DNA of 5,595 nucleotides from Bacteroidota bacterium (lineage in GTDB: Bacteria > Bacteroidota > Bacteroidia > Chitinophagales > Chitinophagaceae), in NCBI GenBank assembly GCA_029778965.1, contig JAKPBL010000298.1:1-5595 (forward strand), written 5' to 3'. Under the pieces are notes generated by a model, which did not search any database, had not been told where the DNA came from, and saw only the letters and a program-made list of their open reading frames with translations. A program made the translations under genes and the position numbers. Of this stretch, positions 1-5,595 are shown one piece after another. Numbering within the stretch: the first letter of the stretch is position 1; each line of letters starts with the position of its first letter.

Positions 1-1793
1 TTGCCGGCGGGCGACATACGAATGAGCGCGGCATTGGAAGGAAGGCTCATTTCCATCGCCTCGCCCTGCGCTTCGGTCAGCAGGCAATCACCCGCCACCG
101 GGCGGCCGTTCTTGAAATTGCTGATGCCATAGGTGGTGATGCCTGTTACCTTGGCGATGGTCTTCTCATCGGCGCCCTCCCAGTTGACTGATAAAAGTTG
201 CCCGTTGCTATTAAGATAGATCCGGTTCTCGCCGGTTACAAAATGCGGATTATATCGCCCCCGGCATTTGTCAATAACGGTAACAGTGCCACCGCCTGCC
301 GGCATCCAGCAAAGCTCTTCCTCGGCATTGTCGTAATCGGGAGAAATAGAGTTTTTGTACACCTGCGCTGAAGAGCGCTGGAAAACGAGGCGGTCGCCCG
401 CGGGAGTGAATACCGCCGACTGGTACAGGGCGGGTGATTTCGTCAATTGCACGGGCGCCGTTTTGCCGGCGATATTGATTTTGTACAGGTGCCCGCCGTC
501 TGCCGTCCAGCTACTGAACACCAGGCTGCTGCCATCGGGCGACCAGGCGGGATAGGCTTCGGTAAACGCATTGTTTGTCAAACGGCGCGGCGTGCCCCCG
601 GGATAGTCCATTATATAGAGCCGGTCAAGCGCGGTGAACGCCAGTTTCTTCCCGTCGGGAGAAGGAACCGCATCGCGGATCTGCGTTACCAGTGCATGGC
701 TGCTGTCATCGACGGGATATTTTGTATCGAGCATAGGCCCCAACTCAAGCGTAGCCTCCACGCTGAATGGTATTTCAGTGATGGCACTACCGTCAATGGG
801 TATGCGCTTTATTTTCCCGCCGAAAGAGCAAAGCAGGGCCTTGCTGTCGGGGGTAAAGGCCATACCCGGTAAAACACCCATAGTGGCGATCGACTCCTGG
901 TCGTCGCGCTGTACGGGATAAGCCAGCCATTTTTCATCGCCCGACGCCAGGTCTCTCAGCACAAGACCGGTTTTATCTTCATAGCGACTGCCGTACACCA
1001 GCCATTTTCCGTCTTTGGACAATACCGGGGTGAATGCAGAGCCGTAGCGTGAAGTAAGGGTCGTCGTTTTTCCGTTTTTGCGATCGTACAAGCCTACCTG
1101 GTATTGGGGCATGGGTGCGTTATACGTCCACGAACCCGATCGCTGCGAGTAATAAATATACCGGCCGTCGGCGCTCACTGCCGCGTCGATGGTTTTGAGG
1201 CTGGCAGGCTGGTCGATCAGTTGTATGCCGCCGCCGCCATCTTTGTGTACCATATGAAGCTGCTGGATCAGTTTGCCTTTGGAATAGACCACAAAATCGC
1301 CGTCGGGTGTCCAGGCGGCATCGGTGAAATTGGCTGCGGGGTCTTTGGTAAGGGCGACGGTATCCTGCTTTTCAGTATCGATGATCCACAGGTTTTCGCT
1401 GCCCGAACGGTCGGAGGTGAAGAGGATCTTTTTTCCGTCGGGGCTGTAGCGCGGGTGGGTGTCGAAGGCGATGCCTTTGGTAACGGCGGTGGCTTTTCCG
1501 CCGGAGGCGGGAATCGTATAGATATCGCCCATCAGGTCGAAGACGATGGTTTTTCCGTCGGGGCTGATATCGAGCGACATCCACGAACCTTCGGTGGTTT
1601 GCAGGGGAATGCTGCGCTTCGGTTTGAGCGGCAGCGTTTTGATGTCGGTATAAACAGGGCTGTCCTTTTTGGTAGTATCGGTCAGCCGGGCCAATGGGCC
1701 GCCGCCGGCGGTGAATGCCGGTGAAGGCAATAAAGCGGAAAGCAGGGTGGCCGCTACCAGCGAGCGTGTTATCAGCGAGCGAGGGGTGTTCAT
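1..1793 (-). CDS. Exported PD40/TolB beta-propeller protein, probable amidohydrolase-family fusion (C-terminus outside window)
   Basis: The minus frame is open from the ATG at 1793 to the left edge (597 codons, no stop). The N-terminus, MNTPRSLITRSLVAATLLSA, has basic residues then a hydrophobic stretch to about residue 28, so a Sec signal peptide is likely; no lipobox Cys is seen. The mature part is a beta-propeller of TolB/Tricorn-type PD40 blades: SPDGK-like boxes near residues 77-81, 117-121, 162-165, 207-210, 259-263, 378-382 and 418-421, with FTSDRSGSENLWIID (125-139) typical of the family. The segment TEGSWMSLDISPDG (67-80) and the overall order resemble large (about 1,000+ residue) Bacteroidota proteins in which this propeller precedes a metal-dependent amidohydrolase domain. 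That domain is not in the window, so the enzymatic call is inference; an S9 peptidase or Tricorn-like protease is the alternative. An in-frame ATG at 1829 would add 12 residues before the signal peptide, so 1793 is preferred. The gene is divergent from the DUF3089 gene. Confidence 0.88.
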   Translation of the reverse strand, partial: MNTPRSLITRSLVAATLLSALLPSPAFTAGGGPLARLTDTTKKDSPVYTDIKTLPLKPKRSIPLQTTEGSWMSLDISPDGKTIVFDLMGDIYTIPASGGKATAVTKGIAFDTHPRYSPDGKKILFTSDRSGSENLWIIDTEKQDTVALTKDPAANFTDAAWTPDGDFVVYSKGKLIQQLHMVHKDGGGGIQLIDQPASLKTIDAAVSADGRYIYYSQRSGSWTYNAPMPQYQVGLYDRKNGKTTTLTSRYGSAFTPVLSKDGKWLVYGSRYEDKTGLVLRDLASGDEKWLAYPVQRDDQESIATMGVLPGMAFTPDSKALLCSFGGKIKRIPIDGSAITEIPFSVEATLELGPMLDTKYPVDDSSHALVTQIRDAVPSPDGKKLAFTALDRLYIMDYPGGTPRRLTNNAFTEAYPAWSPDGSSLVFSSWTADGGHLYKINIAGKTAPVQLTKSPALYQSAVFTPAGDRLVFQRSSAQVYKNSISPDYDNAEEELCWMPAGGGTVTVIDKCRGRYNPHFVTGENRIYLNSNGQLLSVNWEGADEKTIAKVTGITTYGISNFKNGRPVAGDCLLTEAQGEAMEMSLPSNAALIRMSPAG

Positions 1794-1813
1794 ACTATCA
1801 GCGTTGGTTCCTG

Positions 1814-1821
1814 CAAATATG
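1814..1821 (-). promoter_or_regulatory. Candidate -7 element for the PD40 protein gene
   Basis: On the minus strand this reads CATATTTG, seven of eight positions of the Bacteroidota -7 consensus TAnnTTTG. It ends 20 bp before the chosen ATG at 1793, nearly the same geometry as the asnS promoter element in this window. No TTG-type -33 element is evident at the usual distance, so the call rests on the -7 match and position only. Confidence 0.4.
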
Positions 1822-1823
1822 AA

Positions 1824-1838
1824 GCACATAATTTGTGC
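1824..1838. repeat. 15-bp inverted repeat, operator-like
   Basis: GCACA-TAATT-TGTGC is a perfect 5-bp-arm inverted repeat with a 5-bp spacer, in the 109-bp gap between two divergent genes. It abuts the candidate -7 box of the minus-strand gene and its right arm contains the TTTG (1832-1835) that could serve as a -33 element for the plus-strand gene. A second small palindrome, GCGG-CC-CCGC (1837-1846), overlaps its end. A dimeric regulator could bind here, but such short repeats also arise by chance. Confidence 0.35.
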
Positions 1839-1865
1839 GGCCCCGCCTTTCGTATAATATTTTTC
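1832..1865 (+). promoter_or_regulatory. Alternative promoter for the DUF3089 gene
   Basis: TTTG at 1832-1835 and TATTTTTC at 1858-1865 (seven of eight matches to TAnnTTTG) are separated by 22 bp, within the range usual for Bacteroidota -33/-7 pairs. This would give a leader of roughly 30 nt. It competes with the perfect but very ATG-proximal -7 match at 1891-1898; the sequence does not decide between them. Confidence 0.3.
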
Positions 1866-1890
1866 ACATTTATGAAAGCGTGGCCGGAAC

Positions 1891-1898
1891 TAACTTTG
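1891..1898 (+). promoter_or_regulatory. TAACTTTG, exact -7 consensus just before the DUF3089 start
   Basis: The octamer matches TAnnTTTG exactly and ends only 4 bp before the ATG at 1903. If used, transcription would begin at or within a few bases of the start codon, giving a leaderless or near-leaderless mRNA. No clear -33 TTG is seen about 20 bp upstream (the region reads TTTATGAAAG), so this may be coincidental. Confidence 0.35.
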
Positions 1899-1902
1899 GC
1901 CG

Positions 1903-2940
1903 ATGTATTTTATTCGTGGATGGGTATTTCTCACCGCCGCAGCCCTGTTTTTTTCCTGCAATCGCCAGCAGGTGGCCGCCGGTGGTTCAATGCCGGTAAA
2001 CCGCATCGGACCAGGCAGCATTGATTATTCGGATAACAGGAACTGGGCCGCGCTGCCCGGCATGAAAGACCCTTCAGACAGTGTGCCGGAGCCGCTGAAA
2101 GCGGGTTATGTGAAAGACAACCGGGTGGATGTTTTTTTCATTTACCCGACGTCTTATACCGATTTCCGGGGGATTGTATGGAATGCTTCCCTGGAAGACA
2201 GCGCACTCAATCATAAAACCGACTATTCTTCTATCCTGTACCAGGCCTCGGTTTTCAACGTGTATGATGTATATGCGCCGCGTTACAGGCAGGCGAATAT
2301 CAGGGCGTATTTTACGCCCGATACGCTTTCGGCGAAAGCGGCGCTTGACCTTGCGTATGACGACGTTCGGAGCGCCTTTCAATATTATCTTGATCACAGG
2401 AACAACGGCCGACCCGTCATCATTGCGTCTCACAGCCAGGGAACCACGCACGCAAAAAAGCTGCTCGCGGAATTTTTCGACGGGAAAGCATTGCAGCGGC
2501 AACTGGTCGCCGCATATATCGTGGGGCTTCCCGTGAAAGAAGATGCCTTTGCGCAAATCCCGGTTTGCCGCGACTCTACGCAAACAGGCTGTTTTGTTAC
2601 CTGGCGAACATTCAGGAAAGGATACGAACCCGATTACCAGGCGACTTACAGGGAGTCGGCGGTGGTGAACCCGCTTAGCTGGACCACCGACGAAAAAATC
2701 GCCGGCGTCGATTTGAACAGAGGGTCTGTATTGCGCGATTTCAACCGCGTTCTCCTGCGGGTTTGCAATGCACAAAGGCACAAAGACCTGTTATGGGTAA
2801 ACCGCCCGCATTTCCCGGGCAGTATTTTTTATCGCACGAAGAACTACCACATCGGCGATTATAATCTCTTCTACCTGAACGTTCGTGAAAACCTTGTTAC
2901 ACGCGTTCGCCGCTATTTCCTGGAGCATCCGGGCAATTAG
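1903..2940 (+). CDS. DUF3089 family alpha/beta-hydrolase-like protein, probable lipoprotein
   Basis: A complete 345-residue protein. The N-terminus (residues 1-19, MYFIRGWVFLTAAALFFSC) is a short hydrophobic signal ending in Cys19; FFSC is a relaxed lipobox, so lipid anchoring is likely but not certain. DUF3089 hallmarks follow in order: VDVFFIYPTSY (75-85), WNASLEDSALN (93-103), QASVFNVYDVYAPRYRQA (114-131), ALDLAYDDVRSAF (147-159), the nucleophile elbow SHSQG (176-180) with probable catalytic Ser178, LVAAYIVGLPV (201-211), a Cys222/Cys230 pair in PVCRDSTQTGC, and a C-terminal YHIGDYNLFYLNVREN (315-330) supplying a candidate catalytic His316. The family is predicted to be hydrolytic, but its substrate is unknown. 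An in-frame TAA at 1891-1893 leaves no earlier start, and the next ATG would remove the signal. No Shine-Dalgarno sequence is seen, which is common in Bacteroidota. The 3' end overlaps the convergent exbD by 4 bp. Confidence 0.93.
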   Translation: MYFIRGWVFLTAAALFFSCNRQQVAAGGSMPVNRIGPGSIDYSDNRNWAALPGMKDPSDSVPEPLKAGYVKDNRVDVFFIYPTSYTDFRGIVWNASLEDSALNHKTDYSSILYQASVFNVYDVYAPRYRQANIRAYFTPDTLSAKAALDLAYDDVRSAFQYYLDHRNNGRPVIIASHSQGTTHAKKLLAEFFDGKALQRQLVAAYIVGLPVKEDAFAQIPVCRDSTQTGCFVTWRTFRKGYEPDYQATYRESAVVNPLSWTTDEKIAGVDLNRGSVLRDFNRVLLRVCNAQRHKDLLWVNRPHFPGSIFYRTKNYHIGDYNLFYLNVRENLVTRVRRYFLEHPGN

Positions 2941-3449
2941 TTTTTCGAGAGATAGGGACTCAATGCGTCCAGCAGGTTTTTATCGTCGGCAACGGCGTAT
3001 TTCGACACTTTGTTGATCAGCATTTCATCCATCAGGTCTACAATATTTCCATAAGAAGAATTTTTCGACGGACAAATCAATATGCTGAGCTCTTTCTTTT
3101 TTCCCAGTGGCTCGAGTTGCTTTTGTTTTGCGCGGATAATATCGCCGATGCCATTGTTCAGGGCATATCCCGTTTGTTGGATGCGGTTGTTGGCTTTTGC
3201 ATCGTCGAATGTGCCATCGAAATACCAGACCCGGTTATTGGCTGCGGGTATTACGGTAAGACTCGTACTGGCCCCGTACGTAACAGGAGGCCCGTCGGCG
3301 GGCAGGTAAAAGCGGGCCTCTTTGACTTCTGTTAAGGTGGTAGTGAAAATAAAAAAGCTGATCAGCAGGAAACCCAGGTCAACCATGGGCGTAAGGTCCA
3401 CGCGCAGCGGGCGGCGTTTGCCCGCTGTGGCATTGTTGATTTCGGCCAT
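2937..3449 (-). CDS. exbD: ExbD/TolR family biopolymer transport protein
   Basis: A complete 170-residue protein with ExbD/TolR architecture: a short basic cytoplasmic N-terminus (KRRPLRVDLTPMVD), one transmembrane helix at about residues 24-40 (DLGFLLISFFIFTTTL), then a periplasmic domain of about 130 residues. Asp24, at the start of the helix in TPMVD, matches the conserved proton-pathway Asp of the family (Asp25 in E. coli ExbD). ExbD works with the pentameric ExbB/TolQ motor to use proton-motive force for TonB-dependent outer-membrane transport or similar work. No ExbB, TonB or second ExbD lies next to it here. It sits 50 bp downstream of asnS on the same strand, so read-through co-transcription is plausible. 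A TGA at 3459-3461 bounds the frame upstream, making 3449 the only ATG start. Its TAA stop interlocks with the convergent DUF3089 TAG stop. Whether it belongs to a TonB-type or Tol/gliding-type motor cannot be told from sequence. Confidence 0.94.
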   Translation of the reverse strand: MAEINNATAGKRRPLRVDLTPMVDLGFLLISFFIFTTTLTEVKEARFYLPADGPPVTYGASTSLTVIPAANNRVWYFDGTFDDAKANNRIQQTGYALNNGIGDIIRAKQKQLEPLGKKKELSILICPSKNSSYGNIVDLMDEMLINKVSKYAVADDKNLLDALSPYLSKN

Positions 3450-3499
3450 AACAAATTTTCATTGAGATGCCGAAAGCGAAAGAATGCACAAGGGAGGCG

Positions 3500-4936
<1,437 letters not shown>

Positions 4937-4955
4937 AGCCTATATTTTGGGAGGG

Positions 4956-4963
4956 CAAAGATA
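4956..4963 (-). promoter_or_regulatory. asnS promoter -7 element
   Basis: On the minus strand this reads TATCTTTG, an exact match to the Bacteroidota -7 consensus TAnnTTTG. It ends 19 bp before the asnS ATG, implying a leader of about a dozen bases. A clear TTG -33 element is not visible about 20 bp further upstream. The A-rich AAAATATA just before the start codon is compatible with the SD-independent initiation common in this phylum. Confidence 0.6.
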
Positions 4964-5023
4964 AAATTATCCTACTGATCAGCTTACAGTTGAGGTTCTT
5001 TTCGGTCGTGTTGCCCGTTGCAG

Positions 5024-5054
5024 GCCGGGAGAACAGGGGCCCGGCTGAAGCCGG
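5024..5054. repeat. Two mutually exclusive GC-rich hairpins
   Basis: GCCGGG (5024-5029) can pair with CCCGGC (5040-5045) across a 10-nt loop. CCGGCT (5041-5046) can instead pair with AGCCGG (5049-5054), most realistically as CCGGC-TGAA-GCCGG with a tetraloop. The two structures share bases 5041-5045 and therefore exclude each other. Neither is followed by a T-run on either strand, so these are not intrinsic terminators as they stand. The element could be a dispersed intergenic palindrome or a binding site; its function is unknown. Confidence 0.5.
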
Positions 5055-5065
5055 CGATTGACCTG

Positions 5066-5094
5066 AAAACCGGCCGGAGACTGGTTTTTGGCCG
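5066..5094. repeat. Second overlapping inverted-repeat cluster
   Basis: AAAACC (5066-5071) pairs with GGTTTT (5083-5088). CGGCC (5071-5075) pairs with GGCCG (5090-5094). CCGGCCGG (5070-5077) is itself a perfect palindrome. These overlap, so only one can form at a time. The cluster sits immediately upstream of the candidate rho promoter and about 110 bp upstream of the asnS -7 box, so it is more likely a DNA-level element than part of either mRNA. Confidence 0.4.
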
Positions 5095-5112
5095 AAAAAA
5101 TGGGTGATTTTG

Positions 5113-5142
5113 TTGGGAAATTCCCTTTTTTGCCTAACATTG
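5113..5142 (+). promoter_or_regulatory. Candidate rho promoter (-33 TTG, -7 TAACATTG)
   Basis: TTG at 5113-5115 is followed after 19 bp by TAACATTG at 5135-5142, which matches TAnnTTTG at all but one position. The spacing is right for Bacteroidota. The near-palindrome GGGAAATTCCC (5115-5125) overlaps the -33 element and the spacer, where a repressor could act. Transcription would start near 5149 and give a leader of roughly 130 nt. Confidence 0.45.
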
Positions 5143-5277
5143 CAACTGGAAACAAGACGATTAGTGACCTCCCGCTCTTAACTCTTCTCTTGTAGTACAG
5201 TCAATTCTAACACACAATTTCATTTTTTTTCAAGAAGTAAGACGGTTTGAAATCTTACCAAAAGTACAAGTCTAAGT
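5143..5277 (+). promoter_or_regulatory. Long C-rich, G-poor leader of rho, possible rut-like region
   Basis: If the promoter at 5113-5142 is used, most of this stretch is the rho 5' UTR. Between 5161 and 5231 a hand count gives about 19 C and 6 G, with many pyrimidine-C steps (for example CTCTTAACTCTTCTCTTG at about 5174-5191) and little possible GC pairing, followed by eight T at 5223-5230. Unstructured C-over-G RNA is what Rho binds. It contains no ATG, so there is no leader peptide with that start. Autoregulation of rho through its leader is established in E. coli; applying it here is inference. Confidence 0.35.
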
Positions 5278-5595
5278 ATGTATGACATTCTGCAACTGAA
5301 CGACATGCTCGTTCCAGAGTTGCTCGATCTCGCTGAGCAATTGAAGATCCCCCAGGCTAAGAAAATGGACAAACAGGCGTTGATTTACAAGATACTCGAC
5401 GCGCAAGCCATCTCCGCCAGCGAAGTAAAAAGCACCGATGCCGACAAGGGCAAAAGAAAACGCATCGTCAAAGCAACCACCGCCAATTCGACCGAAGAGG
5501 CGATCGTGGAAAGCGACGAGAAACCGGCCAAGCCGGAACCCCGTAAAATGGTGGTAAAAAAAGAAGAACCGGCTGCCAAGCAGGAAAAGCCGGCT
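5278..5595 (+). CDS. rho: Transcription termination factor Rho, N-terminal part (continues past window)
   Basis: The first 106 codons, open to the right edge. Residues 1-45 (MYDILQLNDMLVPELLDLAE, then QLKIPQAKKMDKQALIYKIL) form the helical Rho N-terminal domain, with the LIYKILDAQA segment typical of Bacteroidota Rho. From about residue 50 the chain becomes charged and low in complexity, rich in Lys, Glu, Pro and Ala (KGKRKRIVKA; EKPAKPEPRK; KKEEPAAKQEKPA). This is the start of the disordered insertion that Bacteroidota Rho proteins carry before the RNA-binding cold-shock-like and ATPase domains, which are outside the window. Rho is a hexameric ATP-dependent RNA translocase that terminates transcription. 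The ATG at 5278 is the only start: an in-frame TGA lies at 5248-5250 with no other ATG between. No Shine-Dalgarno sequence is seen. It is divergent from asnS. Confidence 0.95.
   Translation, partial: MYDILQLNDMLVPELLDLAEQLKIPQAKKMDKQALIYKILDAQAISASEVKSTDADKGKRKRIVKATTANSTEEAIVESDEKPAKPEPRKMVVKKEEPAAKQEKPA

Larger units (their letters stand above)
4937..5277. other. Divergent intergenic region between asnS and rho
   Basis: These 341 bp contain no convincing coding sequence on either strand. From left to right they hold the asnS -7 element (4956-4963), an unremarkable stretch to about 5020, a GC-rich cluster of overlapping inverted repeats (5024-5094), a candidate rho promoter (5113-5142) and a long C-rich leader of rho (5143-5277) that lacks any ATG. 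No tRNA or recognisable riboswitch was found by eye. Confidence 0.8.

Noticed and set aside
1431..1566. Identical 16-mer TTTTCCGTCGGGGCTG at 1431-1446 and 1551-1566, 120 bp apart
   Set aside because: Both copies encode the SPDGK box of successive propeller blades; the 40-codon spacing is one blade, so this is protein repeat structure and not a mobile or regulatory repeat.
447..1724. Several plus-strand open frames (for example 447-872 and 1104-1724)
   Set aside because: They are shadows of the PD40 propeller gene on the minus strand, which has regular SPDGK boxes throughout.
1793..1829. Upstream in-frame ATG at 1829 as start of the PD40 protein
   Set aside because: It would put 12 extra residues before a well-formed signal peptide and would place the start upstream of the candidate -7 element.
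1853..1858. TATAAT on the plus strand, resembling an E. coli -10 box
   Set aside because: The primary sigma factor of Bacteroidota uses TAnnTTTG, and no TTGACA-like box lies 16-18 bp upstream; AT-rich DNA explains it.
2074..2781. 235-codon open frame on the minus strand opposite the DUF3089 gene
   Set aside because: It lies wholly antisense to a gene with clear family motifs, has a basic, Arg/Val-rich shadow composition and no recognisable domain.
5115..5131. GGGAAATTCCC followed by six T, like a small intrinsic terminator
   Set aside because: The usable stem is only about 4 bp with a 3-nt loop, too weak, and no gene upstream on the plus strand would need terminating. It is better read as part of the rho promoter spacer.

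Overview
The window looks like a chromosomal segment from a Bacteroidota bacterium, most likely Chitinophagaceae-like. The clues are a Rho factor that starts with the Bacteroidota-type MYDILQLN N-terminus and runs into a charged, low-complexity insertion, a Bacteroidota-style ExbD, a DUF3089 lipoprotein-like hydrolase, a secreted PD40-propeller protein of the amidohydrolase-fusion type, and TAnnTTTG (-7) promoter elements upstream of several genes. The family-level placement is inference; no rRNA or tRNA is present.

Layout. (1) 1-1793, minus: the N-terminal 597 residues of a large exported protein with a TolB/PD40 beta-propeller. Its C-terminus, expected to be an amidohydrolase domain, lies outside the window. 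(2) 1794-1902: a compact divergent intergenic region with candidate promoters on both strands around a 15-bp inverted repeat. (3) 1903-2940, plus: a DUF3089 alpha/beta-hydrolase with a probable lipoprotein signal. (4) 2937-3449, minus: an ExbD/TolR protein without a visible ExbB partner, convergent with the DUF3089 gene so that the two stop codons interlock in a TTAG tetranucleotide. (5) 3500-4936, minus: complete asparaginyl-tRNA synthetase (asnS), 50 bp upstream of exbD and on the same strand. (6) 4937-5277: a 341-bp divergent intergenic region with an asnS promoter element, a GC-rich palindromic cluster, a candidate rho promoter and a long C-rich, G-poor leader. (7) 5278-5595, plus: the first 106 codons of transcription terminator Rho, running off the right edge.

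The genes do not form one pathway. asnS and rho are core information-processing genes transcribed divergently. exbD may be co-transcribed with asnS by position only. The DUF3089 and PD40 proteins are envelope or periplasmic enzymes that may share regulation through their common intergenic region. I see no mobile element, CRISPR array or defence system. The most interesting points are the rho leader (possible autoregulation by Rho), the orphan ExbD, the interlocked convergent stops and the operator-like repeat between the two exported proteins.
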